From Pipra filicauda (taxonomy: Eukaryota; Chordata; Aves; Passeriformes; Pipridae): 64,000 bases of DNA. Location of the stretch: positions 1,735,501-1,799,500 of the forward strand of contig NW_024104532.1 in assembly GCF_003945595.2 (NCBI RefSeq). Direction: 5' to 3'. Made by a program: the position numbers and the translations under genes. The notes beneath the pieces were generated by a model, which did no database searches, had not been told where the DNA came from, and saw nothing but the letters and a program-made list of their open reading frames with translations. Of this stretch, positions 52,544 through 64,000 are shown in pieces (within the stretch, counting starts at the first letter, position 1; each line of letters starts with the position of its first letter).

Positions 52544-55500
52544 TGAATTTGGCTTGCTTTTTTTAAAGTTTTCTTTCCACTGACTTTCCCTGGAGTGTTT
52601 ATTCCCACAAGTGATGGAAAACGGAAGCGGGTGGGACAGCGAGAGCCTGCACAGAAAGGTCTGAGCTAGAAAGGCCCTTCCAAGGCTAACCCAGAATTTC
52701 CTTGCTTTTCTGATCTCACTTTAATCCCTCACTTAAAAATGCTCTTGTGCATTGAATTTCCATTTTTAAAATCAAACTGTGACATTGTGTCATTTTTTTA
52801 AATTAGAAATAGGGATATCTGAAAAAATGTAATTCCTACATTTTATTGCCATTCAATGGCCCAACAGACACCACATGCATGTGTCAAGAAATAAGAAAAA
52901 TAAAGAGCTGTGTCAAATGACAAATCTAACACATAGATCTCCTGAGTTTCCCTAGTGACTGCTCTTTACTTGAACTAAAAATGCAATAGGCCAGCTCCAC
53001 TGTGTTCATCAGTGTTATTACAAACATGATAGACAGCATGATATTTTCTTCCTGAAAACAATTTTTCTTCAGCAACTAAGAACCAGAGGATTTATTTCCT
53101 TCCCACCCAGCCCACTCTCTGCCACCAGTGGAGGTGCTGAAGATGCAAGGAATGCATGTCTTGAGCCCTAATTTTTTATGAAAGCTACAGGATGAAATTA
53201 CTAGATTTGCCTAGCAAGAATCATATATTGGTTTCTCAAAACACATTAACTCAGAATGTTCACTCTTAGCAACCTGCAATCTAGCTTGGAAAAAAAAAGT
53301 CAAACAATTTGTGAGCTTCACAGTTTCTTCTTCCTCTGACTGCACTGACCTCTTGTCTAATGGGGAAGATTAGGCCTTAAGGGAGTCTGAAACAGAGTCC
53401 AGTTTCAGGCACTGGAATTTAAACATACCAATTTCACAACAGGCTGGTAGAATTCACTGGGGATATGTATACAGAGGGACAGAAGGAAATTAATGCATGT
53501 TGGTTACTTCATCATTTAACCTACTTGTCTAGGTTAATTGATGCACCTTTGGCTGTTATTATAAATGGCAAAGAAGAGCATTTACACGTGAATATTTTCC
53601 AATTTTTCAGACACATTCTGGTACTGCACATGAACATGCAGCAACAGATTTACTGAAAATGGCTGGCTCTCAATGGCTTGCCCCTTCATTTAAATAAATA
53701 AAAATATGTGTACACATACACACAAGCACAAAAATGTATCCAAGCCAAGATTTAAAATAATGGGTGCATAAGGTTAGCTATAAGACCTATATTTAGACCT
53801 ACTTTAAAACATTTTGAAAAGAAAGACACTGCATTTATTTTTAAACTTTGGCTCAGAAACAGATGCAGAGATGTACCATAGAGAGTGTGGGAGATGCTAA
53901 ACTGTCACCTCATGTAACCTTTCCTTTCATTCTCTACTATGCATATTTTCAAGATTTTTCCTTTGCATGGACTCCTCAAATTCTACAATGTAGGGGCAGA
54001 CACCTTTAAAATTGTCATAGGGATAATTTTGTATTATATACAGGAAGTTTTTTTCTTTTTGTCACCCTTCACAAACTCCTTTGGGGTAGACAGCATTGAA
54101 AACCACCGTTGAAACATGTTTTCATGCAGAAATATTTCCTTTTGAGTAATGCCTGTCTTGCTTTTAACCTTGTTATTTCTCATCTTCTCTTCAGATTATT
54201 AAAAAAATAATTATTACCAAGGGATGCATAAAGAAAAACTCAGTGTCCTGCCTGAATGCCAAAGGCATTCCTATCAGAAAGCATCTTAGTCTAAATTTGG
54301 CTGTTTCTCAGAATTGTAGACTTCTGACGTGCAAGTGCACTATGGTCAAAGCAAAAAGAATCTTCAAGAGAGAAAACTGGAAAAACACCAGCTATCACAT
54401 CCAAAATCTTTGAAAATGAGATTCACAGAGAAACACAAGTAGAGCTGAATCATAAAAATGAGATGAACTATGCCTAGCTGTAATGAACATTATAGGTGTG
54501 GTGCTCTTGAAAGGGACTGACCTGCTATGAGGTTTAATTTAGGTCTTTAACCCCTCTCCGTAACTAAGGTTAAATCCCTTGAGAAAACAATAGTTTCCAA
54601 ACATATTTATTTCTAAATATTAACTTTGATTTGTCTACATGAAATTGTGATAAGGTTACTCACTCGAAAGCAAAAGGACCATTTTGAACATACTCTTGAT
54701 GGTGCAGCAAATAGTTTAAAATTAAAACAGTTGGGTTTGTTCTTTGCTAGTTTGTAACATTTAAATAGAAATGTATAATTTGAGAGCTCTCACAAGTTTC
54801 TGATTTTAGCAGCAGATATATCACCTGCTTCTATAATTGTTCAGGGTTGGGGTTTTTTTGCAAAAATTTTGACAATAACTGTTATCAAGGGTAAAAAAAA
54901 AATAGTACCAGCCTGTCTGATAAACATGTTTCCCTGCCCTCACACCCCAGTGAGCACTGTGACACTATACTTTTATCATCTAGTGTGTGCTCAGAATGAG
55001 CTTAGAACAGCAATTGCCAGGAATAGGCAGGCGATAAACTGCATTGATTTAACACATCTTGTTTTCAATCATGCTCGGATTTTCTGAGCACGCATTTTTC
55101 CTGTACTTCAGCTTGTAGCTTTTATCTGACGAGCTGATCCCTTTTCACTGGAAAATGAAAAGGTCGCACAATAAGACACGGTTTACTGGAACTTGAGCAC
55201 GCACCAGGGAAAGTATTTTAGATAAATACTGTCAGACATAGTGGAGCTGAATTTCAACAACACAATTGCTAAACAACAATACTTATTACTCTCTAGAACA
55301 AGCCTACAAGCAACTTACAGCTCACAGCAGGGGAGATCTCAGAGTTAGGCTCAATAGTTAAAGAAATCTTATTCAAGCCTGTTTAAAGATGCAGCATTGC
55401 TTTTGCCTTACATGCACCAACTAGCTGTACCTCAGGACCAAGCTAAATGCCCCCTCAGATGCTTTAATAGGCAACTTATAAATAAAGGAAAACCACATCA

Positions 55501-56099
55501 ATGACTTTTCTTATTCTTTTGTCTTTTTTTTGGCAGAAAGGTGATTGACTACATGCTTGATTTAATTTAATCAAATGGAGTACAGGGTGGTGGTAAAAAT
55601 AAAATTATCCAAATGTGAAACTAATTTAACTGAAACTAATTCATTAACCAAGGTGAGCTTCTGAGGAGGTCAGTAAACAAACAAGGAGTAATATGGCATG
55701 AACCATCTACCAATGGCCAAGGTACAGTAGGCTCATAAGAATAATTCATTTCTCTCCTCCCTCTGAGGTGGCTGCAATGATCTTGACCAATATAGCACTG
55801 AAAGCAAAATATCCTCAATTATTCCTACAAGAAGGGGTAAAGAAAATTTACAAGATACCCTTTACTGCACTGATTACACCCAAGAAAAGATCTCACCAAG
55901 TCAACAGGCAATCTGACTTCATTTTCTTCCTCAGCCTAAGTTGACTAACACCCTTCTCCCCATGTGGGCTCTCTCAGAACTCATTTACAGGTACTTCCGC
56001 ACCACTGTCAAAAAGCATGTAACCACTCTTACACAGCAAAAGTGCTGCAAACAGGTGAAAAGTCCTTCCTGCCTTTTCTCTTCTCCATGGTATATCTGG

Positions 56100-56361
56100 T
56101 GACCAGTGTCAGGACCCAAGAGAATGGCCTGAAGTTGTGTCAGGGGAGGTTCAGGTTGGATATTAGAAAAAGGTTCTTCACCCGGAATGTGGTTGGGCAC
56201 TGGAACAGGGAAGCGGTCACAGCACCAAGACTGACAGAGCTCAAGAAGTGTTTGGACAATACTCTCGGGCACATGGCTGGTCCTGTGCAGGGCCAGGAGT
56301 TGGACTCAGTGATCCTTGTGGGTCCCTTCCTACTCAGCATATTCTGTGATTCTGTGATCAT
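56100..56361 (+). repeat. CR1 LINE 3' end, 5'-truncated
   Basis: The plus strand follows a bird CR1 3' end closely. It contains 'gttcaggttggatattag', 'aaaggttcttcaccc', 'gtggttgggcactggaacag', 'caagaagtgtttggacaa', 'ggagttggactcagtgatcc' and 'ttgtgggtcccttcc'. It ends in tandem ATTCTGTG units (56341-56357), the CR1 tail. It is the best preserved transposon in the window and the main reason for calling the host a bird. It is a truncated, non-coding remnant; a 157-codon open frame across it (55964-56437) is not a gene. It is inserted antisense to EBF1. Confidence 0.92.
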
Positions 56362-57284
56362 TCATCACTTTTGCTTACAATTATATACTTTTGCTTACAA
56401 TCTCTGCAAGATGGGGGTAGGAAACTCCAGCCTGTGATCCAATCTGCACTTCTGAAGAAAGCAGCCATGCCCTCCAGGCAGCCAATCACCAAGACACAGC
56501 TGCTGGCTCAGCTTAGCTATACAAGTAATGAGACACAGGGATACCACCTATTCTTTAGGAAAGTTGCAATACAGAGGGAAGTCCCAAAATCAGAGCATCA
56601 TCCCCACAAACCTCCTTCCCATTTATCTATCAGCAACGTCAGTGCAAAAGAGGTGCAAAATATTTCTGTTTTCTTCGCTCCTCCTTTAATGTGCTTATTA
56701 GTCATTTGGGTCCACCATAAACTCATCTTAAATTCACTTTGTCCAAGATCCTGAACCAGTTTAAAGCAGAATCATTGTGGCAATTTTTGTGAAACTATAC
56801 TGCTACTGACTGGAGCTTAGTTAGCCTATTGCATATACACATCAGATAGCCTAGTCTCCAGCTCTAGTCAGATTCATTCATCTTTTTCAGATATTATGCT
56901 CACATTGTAGGACTTACAGAAAGAATATGGTAAATATTATTTAAATCACATTTTGAATTATAATTTGAAATAGGCAAGTCACAAGCAAAGGAATAGACCT
57001 CAAGAAAAATATAAAGTAAAATCCAACTTTGCATGCAATGCCATTTTACAATCAGCCTCATGAGCCTGACTGCGAGAGAACTCACACAAGCATTGATTTC
57101 TTCCTCTCACCTGGCAAGTTTTTTTTTTTGCTAGACGAGTAAGTTGAAAATCCGTGCTGCATTTTAGGGTTATCTCATGCAACACGGGCAGAATTCTGAT
57201 ATGTCTTCTCCATTAAGTGCTCATAATCCCAGAAATGAAAGTAACTCATTTCTTCCCAGGGTGCCTGTTAACTGAGAAACTCAT

Positions 57285-57560
57285 CTTAATTGAATGCGCA
57301 GATCAGTTAACCATCTTCAGATTCGCAAGCCATTAGTGCCCCATTTGCACAGCAGCTCTGCTGGCAGGTCTCCTCCCAGCCCCGCGCTCAGGGGGGATCG
57401 GAGGTTCAGCGAAGGAGGGGAGGTGCTGGAGGGGATGAGCAAAGCACCGTCAAGGGCTTATGCTCATGACAAAATGAGTGCTCTGGGGCTGAACAGGCTT
57501 TTGCTAAATTATCGGCGGTAGATCACCTTGCCAGTCAATTACAGGGGAATCAACAAATAC
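57285..57560. promoter_or_regulatory. CpG-bearing intronic block, possible enhancer
   Basis: Within about 270 bp there are roughly ten CpGs ('ccccgcgctcagg', 'aattatcggcggtag') in otherwise CpG-poor intron. They sit next to homeodomain-like TTAATTGAATG and a GTTAAC core. There is no convincing coding frame. Function is inference. Confidence 0.3.
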
Positions 57561-58266
57561 TGCAGCTATACTGCAGCTCTGCCCCCAAATACGAGTTAAA
57601 TAGCCTTGGAACACGCCTATAGAGAGATCACTAATCTGGAATCTGGAGCCTCACAGGCATAAGAGAAGAGGAATTAAAAATAATTGCTTATATCACTCCC
57701 TTTGCATCTTGCCTCTCTTCCACCCTCACAATTTACCATCTAGAAAATACTTGGTAAACCAGTGAAGATGAGTATGGAAATTAAAATATCTGAAGTGCAA
57801 CTGTTTCCCTATAAAGCTGACGCTTCAAGAATAAGCCGCAAAAGGCAAGGAAAAGACGATCCAGACTGAAACTCACAGTCCTGTCATGACACACTTGCAA
57901 TGTTTCATTCACAGTGGGAGTGAACTGACCTTTGGTTCTTCACTGCTGAGTCCGGGATATGCAGCAAAACATCTCAGCTGCTTGGTGGCACCCCAAAGCA
58001 GTAACCACACCCCTGTGCTCATCAGCACTTGTTCATCAACTAACTGACACTGTTCTGAGGGAGCTGAAACTTTTCTGCACTCCAGTAGGGCTCACCAAAA
58101 TTAACCATTTTACTTTTAATAGGATTTTAAAAATATTGTGGTTTGGATTAATTTTTCCTGAGTTGGAAATATTACAGTTTCCCTAATTCAACAGAGAGGT
58201 AGAATAAACAGATTAAAGACTGCGACCAGAAAATTATTAGAGAATAGAGTGAAAAATATAAAGTTA

Positions 58267-58282
58267 CCCTAACCCTAACCCT
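58267..58282 (-). repeat. Short interstitial telomere-like array
   Basis: CCCTAACCCTAACCCT gives about 2.7 units of the vertebrate telomere repeat (TTAGGG on the minus strand), inside the large intron. Confidence 0.85.
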
Positions 58283-58849
58283 GATACCATCACACAGGTT
58301 TATAATCATGAATTTTCATCTGTTTATTTACAATTTTTTTAGGTATCATTGGCAGCCTATAGGAAAATTCAGATCCCAGCTCTGAAGTTATCAATAAAAT
58401 ACCTTTCAAGTAGCATAGTATTACCATTTTCTCATGTATAAAACAAATACCTGCCTTCCATCCAATTCAAAACAAAAGCAAATCCCAGTGTAATAGATTA
58501 CATTATTCTGCATAATTTTTTTCCAGTAGATTTCATAAGAATTGTTGTCATAAAAAATTGCCACCAAAATATATGTGTATTGTACTAATATGCCTCAAAG
58601 TTCAATACCGACACAAACAGTATCATCAGGTGATAAAAACAAAGATGCTGCAAGTGTGACATGAAAAAAAGAGTATTCAAATGTTAAAATCTAATTTAGC
58701 AATTTGCAAATTGCTACTCTAAAAGGAGGAATTTAGCATTAATCTTGCTGGAAGTGGCATATTTATCAGTAACTGATTTGTAGCTTTCCAGGCAGTAAGC
58801 AATGGATATAAATACACTTCTGGGTCCATCAGCACTATGCAAGAATGCG

Positions 58850-58945
58850 CTTAAACAGACAAACTCACTAAGGCCCTGAGTGAGCAAAGTATTAAGCACC
58901 TGCCTGCCAGAGTTAATTAGTCTGCGCAGAGCAAAGCACCCGATG
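58850..58945. repeat. Degenerate copy of the TTAAGCAC(A/G)TGCTTAA-core repeat
   Basis: The stretch contains 'aatgcgcttaaa', 'aggccctgagtgagcaaagt' and 'attaagcacctgcctg'. It follows the remembered order 'gggccctgattcagcaaagcac-ttaagcacatgc' in the orientation opposite to the copies at 47.6-47.8 kb. Confidence 0.5.
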
Positions 58946-60574
58946 CTTCTGCTCCTGCTCCAATCCAGCTCCATCACAACCGCCCTGGGGCATCCCTGCT
59001 TCCTGCTCTCCTAGGTGGTGTATCAAAAACTTCAGTGAAGCTCTTCCTTCCTCCATGATCCCACTCCATGCCAAGCCCATGGTCTTGCTATCCAACCACT
59101 CGTGGTAAGGAAACCTTCGCTCACCAAGGAGGACACAGGGACGGGGTGGGGAGGAGCAGCCTCCCGCTCCATCCCTTGGCGCTGCACACTTAGAGAGGAG
59201 CTACTAGTCTTGCATTTGGCTCCTCTGCAAAGCAGCCACAAAGGCTTTTGGACACTGGCTCTGTGCAAGGGAGAATTTGCAAAAATGTCCAATGTCTTGG
59301 GCTTCTGAGAATATCACTTTGATTTTGTGCTGAAAAGCCTGTGCTGGTGCCTGGCAGCCTGTGTGTGTCACTGGGCAGAGTCAGGGAGGCATGGCCCACA
59401 CCTTAGATGGACTCTAAAGTAAGAAGATTCCCACTAGTGGAGTTCACTCACTGTACTGTCATTGATTTTTACATTCTCTTCCCTGTCTGAGTGGATGATC
59501 CACATTCAGTGGCAAAGGCAGTTATTAAAAATAAATCTAAGTTGTAGTCAATTGAGTACAAAAATGGACAAGGTATTGTGCATCCTGCTGGAGCAGATGG
59601 ATCCTCACTCATCAAAGCCAAAGCTGGGAGAGACACAGCAATGATATTTAAGTCTAGGACATGCAAGCTGGTAGATGCTTTTCCCAAGCAGCAAAGGAAA
59701 ATCTAATGTCACGTTTTTCTTCCAAACTTTGCTTGTTGCACAAAACAAAAGTGAATGAGCAAAAGAGGCAAAAAAATCCCACGAGATTACCCTGCTCTAC
59801 CTGTCAGTCTCCTTTGTTCCCTTTCATTCTGTAATTCTGCAACCCCCCCCAACAGCATAACAAAGTCCCCTTCAAAAACTACTATTTCAGTAGTTTATAA
59901 CAAGTATAAAGTAAAACATGTACTGAAACACTCATAAAAGGAAACTAAATACATCATCTCCTGGGCACCCAGAACAAAACTGGAAAGAAATACTTTTTTT
60001 TAACATTCAAATATTCTCATATTAAATAATTGGAAAGGGAGAGGTCCAACTCTACTTTACAGCTTGTTATGCTGTGAAATACCATATTATTCTATAGGCA
60101 GCATTCATCTTCCTTCAGCTAAACTGACCCACTGAACTCTGGTGTGTCAGATGGCAGAATTTAGTTTCAAATACTCTTAAAAAAGCAGTCAGGGTTGATT
60201 TTTATTACATTTAACTACTAAGCATGCAAATCATTATTTATTATTGGTTAGGCTTTCAAATCCCACTGGATGAAAGAACACATTACATGATTTGTTCAGA
60301 AATTTTTTTTTTTTAGCATTAAAAGCTCTGTATTTCAATCAGATTATGGTTGTGGAGACCTTAAGTTTCAAGGTATTTCCCCTGCAAAAAAGATGTATTT
60401 CCAATAGCAAGAGTGAAGTGACCCTCTTTGTTGTGTACCTATGCAGTGATTTTTTGCCCTAGTAGAAGAACTCTTTCCACATTATTTGGCACCATACATT
60501 CCTTGTAATTTATAGTTGTCCTGAATTATTTCTCAGTTTTAGAGCTGGGGAACAAATAACCACAAAGCCATAAA

Positions 60575-60630
60575 ATTTAGGTACCTATGCCTATTTAAAA
60601 ATCCCAGCAGGCACCTAAATGAACTTTCAG
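60575..60630. repeat. Possible old repeat with paired 'aggtacct' / 'ggcacctaaat' arms
   Basis: The phrases 'tttaggtacctatgcc', 'tatttaaaaatccc' and 'caggcacctaaatg' resemble an old reptile and bird repeat that I recall as 'ttaggtgcctaaat...aaaaatctgggcc'. It is short and diverged. Confidence 0.3.
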
Positions 60631-63600
60631 AACTGTAAATGCAATTAAAATTCTGACTGTAAGTAACAGAGTCAAAATTACAAAAGAAGCCTGAGATTAA
60701 AAACAGGGGTTTCTGCCATTGGATGATGAGCTGCTGCTCACCAGTGCTGTGGACCTGCAGTTTGCACTGTCTGGTAGTGTCAGGCAACACCGAGATCCTG
60801 CTATTGTTCAAGTTTTAGTGGAATAAATCTGTGAATAATCACAAGGTTCCAAATTCAAAATTCATTATTTTGTGCTGTGCTGGGCAAGGGTAAAGAGTTG
60901 CCCGTTGGGCACAATTTCTCAGTAGCAAACTGCGTAGGAAAGGAGCTGTGAGTCAATGATAACCTCCCCTTCATAAGCACATAAAGTTTTCTAACTTCAA
61001 AAGGCATTGATGAGTAAAAATTAGTATCTGCCCAACACTGCACTATTGCCTTCAAGTAGAATTTATGCTATTTGAAGTTTTTAAAATGTATTTGTATTCT
61101 TAATTTATTCCCAATCATGATGAAATCGTTTGGAAACATGGAAGATCGCCCCCCAAAACCAACATTTAGCGACTGTCATTGACTTCCCATTTAAACAACA
61201 GGATAGACAGAGGAAAGAGCAGCATTTTCCAACCTGCGGTCACCAACGTCCAGGACTCCAGAAATCCTGCAAATGTGTCTTGGTGGCCCATGTAAGGGAA
61301 CTTAAAGAGATGCAAGTCAGTTGCCAGCAGGTTCCAAGTCACTGCACAATTCATTGTTCAAAGGTCTGCATTTGTCCTGGAAAATATTTAGGTGTCCACA
61401 ACCCTGAAAACTGTTGAACAGAGACTGCAATAGAAGGTTTGTTGGCACAAGCTCTCCTCCCTCTGGAAGATTTGCTACATACATTGAGGCACCCGCTTGG
61501 AAGATTGTGGATATTTTCTGCTGAATGGGGCCCTTGGAGAGGAAATATTTGATTTACTGCAGAGTTCTCATTTCCCTGAATTGCAAATAAAGTGTAATTT
61601 GATTAAATGTAAATGAATCCTACAATACTTTTGGTGGCTTGTCTGAAACAATTGATTGTAATGGGCATCCATCATTTGGCTTGATTTTAATTCAGAGACA
61701 AAAAAGGCAAAATGAGAAAACTAAAGCAAGTGCCACTAACATTCTAGAGCTGGAGCAGTCGAGATTCCTGGCGTTGGACTGTCATTCCCATTGTTCTCGG
61801 AGAGCAAGCAATGCAGTAGAGGGGAAACACAACAGCAAAAGAAAAAGAAGAATGTGAAACATATACATAGAAATAGTTCTAGAGGAAAATTAAGCTTTTT
61901 CACAATGAATTCTGTTAAATCAGCTTAAGGAGCACAATTTGTTAAATTTATTTTAACATCAATATTCTAAAATGAACGAGTAAGGAAGACGAATATTGTT
62001 CTGTGTTTTTCAGTCAGAAGAAAAGCTTTGTTTTTATAGATCACCCAAGTCCTTTTTCACCATGATAATTTCCAAGTGCATAATACTAGTTTCAGCAGTT
62101 CTTGTGGTCTGAAATAATAAGAGAAGTGAGATTTCTGATAAACACAAGCTTGATAAACTTTTGGTGTCACTTTCTTCAAATGTGGAACTACTCCAACCAC
62201 AGAGATAATAATAGATGACCAGATTGTAACTGCTTTATTGCTTCTTTTTCCTCATAAATTTTAATTTTGGAAAGTTAAGTGAAAAATGTGGTTTCAATTT
62301 CCTACAAATTGCACACAATTTGGTTTTAACAAGAAAATAGAAAGAGATGGTACGTTCTTTGGAGTGAATTAGGGAGAAGAGTTTGTTTCTTTGTCTTTCA
62401 GCATCATCAGAATAACAAAGTACAAAATGAAAAAAAGATGACTGTAGAAAAAAAAAAGGCAACTGTACAATGTACTAAGAAAAGTACCAAGTAATTCGTT
62501 ATCTAAATAAGCTCTGAGCAATTTAACAAGATAATACCATTTCTCTAGCCTTTCCCCCCTCTGTTTTACCAGACTAGAGCTTAAAAGAACTCAAGCTGCA
62601 TACACGTGTTACAGGAAGTCTTCTAATAAGAAAACACTGTGTACATAACATCTTGCTCTCTCAGCAATTGTCAAAGTGCCTGTTCAGACCATATTAAAAA
62701 GGCTTGGATAACTACTTACATGGAACTAACAAAACAAGACTGGAAATGAAAGCCAAAAGAAGACAGATAATATTTCTTTTGTCCAAGAGGTGTGTGGGAC
62801 TCAAATCAGTTTGTGGTACCCGTACCTACAGTTACAATACACATATTAGGACCTTAAATCATGTGAAAGGTGACCCAGCTTTCCTTCAGCAGCAATGGTC
62901 CAAAGAGAGGCTTTCGAGGAGATGGAAGATGCCCTGGAGGAGGTAAGAGCAGCATCAAGCAAATGGGAAGAGGGGATCCTGCCAGTGCTGCCAGCAGAGA
63001 AGTGAGTGGGTTTAACTCGGGATGTACAGGGAGACGACCCAAGTCCAACCAAACCTACTGGTCAGCACAGCTACGAAATGGAACGGTGGAGATCAAAATA
63101 CAAGATGGAAAATCTGCTAAATGTTTGTAGTCAAGCAGTCTAGACTTACTGTAAGGACTGTAGGTGTTGTGAATCTTAGAATATTCCCATGAAAATGTGC
63201 AATGGTTGACAATTAGATTTCTAATTTCATATAGCACTTAAGTAACGTAAAGAGGTTCCTTGAATTCCACCAAGTTGTTTGGCTGCTTCTAAGTAAGGAT
63301 GTTCTTAAAAATTAAAGGATACCAATTGCTTTACACAATTTTTAGTGAAAAATATAGTGAAAATTGGGTAGTAATGTCTGTAAAAATTGGGCCTTTACCA
63401 ATTTTCTTTAAAATGTGCAGAGCTTCTGGAAAAAAAAGTAGTAAATAATGTAATAAATTTTAGTGCAAAAGAAATTTTCATTATGAAACTGTATGCTAAA
63501 AAAACAATTTCCCTGGAAAGAAAAAAAATGCTGGCACTGTAAGAAGTACTTTGGGGGGGGGGAACAACTTCCATAAAAATTCAAATTACCAAATTTGTAA

Positions 63601-64000
63601 AATCTAAAGGGACAAAAGCTATTAGGAAATCACTGCACAAATTTGAGAAAAATCTGTGATGAATATCATGCAGCTTTAGACTTTATTACACAAATCCCTA
63701 GGAAATTTTTTTCCATAGGAAAACTTTCATTGGCCAATAACTGTAAGTCTCAAACTGTTTTCTAAAAAAACATGTGTGTGAACAGATGAAACTGCTTAAC
63801 CGCTCTGTTGACACCCCATGCCATAGTTGTTTCCTGTGTCAGCCATAACCCACATTTTTTGTCTGTCCTATGACTGTAATCACCAAAGGCAGAAAAACCC
63901 CACAGGCATTGCCAGTGCCCTAAAAAGATGCCACAACCCAAACACCTCAACGAGAAAACAATTAGTGAATGGAAAAGCATGGCCCTACTTCTTTCCAGAG

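Noticed and set aside
55964..56437. 157-codon open frame on the plus strand
   Set aside because: It runs through a truncated CR1 3' end and its flanks; the sequence is transposon-derived and not a gene.
63300..63730. Strings of AAATT/AATTTT at the right end, also near 47.9-48.0 kb, as a possible repeat family
   Set aside because: They are low-complexity AT-rich tracts; no phrase longer than about ten bases is shared firmly enough to claim a family.

Overview
This is a piece of a vertebrate, almost certainly avian, nuclear genome. The sequence is AT-rich, has no bacterial-style gene packing, and contains small coding exons with GT/AG splice sites separated by kilobases of non-coding DNA. It also carries CR1 LINE remnants, one of which ends in the CR1 tail repeat (ATTCTGTG units) in the style of bird CR1 copies. 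I cannot name the species.

The only protein-coding gene I can support is EBF1 (early B-cell factor 1, a COE/Olf/EBF transcription factor) on the minus strand. Its last six coding exons are present: 46814-46902, 28158-28223, 27383-27560, 25702-25881, 23306-23500 and 18562-18593. All join in frame with canonical splice sites. Together they encode about 246 residues, from just after the IPT/TIG domain to the stop codon: the helix-loop-helix with its duplicated second helix, then the Ser/Thr/Pro-rich C-terminal activation region. The 5' part of the gene (N-terminus, zinc-knuckle DNA-binding domain, IPT domain) lies beyond position 64000. A U-rich 3'UTR of about 3.2 kb runs to roughly 15360, with several candidate poly(A) signals.

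Layout: 1-15359 is intergenic DNA downstream of EBF1, holding old CR1 and MIR-like repeats, a G-quadruplex motif and a homeodomain-motif-rich block. 15360-18561 is the 3'UTR, with a CpG-dense patch. 18562-28223 is a compact cluster of five exons. 28224-46813 is an 18.6 kb intron, and 46903-64000 is the 3' end of a still larger intron.

I found no CRISPR array, operon, tRNA/rRNA gene, intact transposon or novel multi-gene system. The more interesting items are gene-structural or non-coding. They are a frame-neutral 66-nt exon carrying one copy of the duplicated helix, a 16-bp hairpin in the last intron, a perfect 20-bp palindrome in the large intron, a CpG island-like patch inside the 3'UTR, a candidate antisense exon near 62.9 kb, and a dispersed old repeat family with the core TTAAGCAC(A/G)TGCTTAA. 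Conservation, expression and repeat-library assignment could not be tested here.
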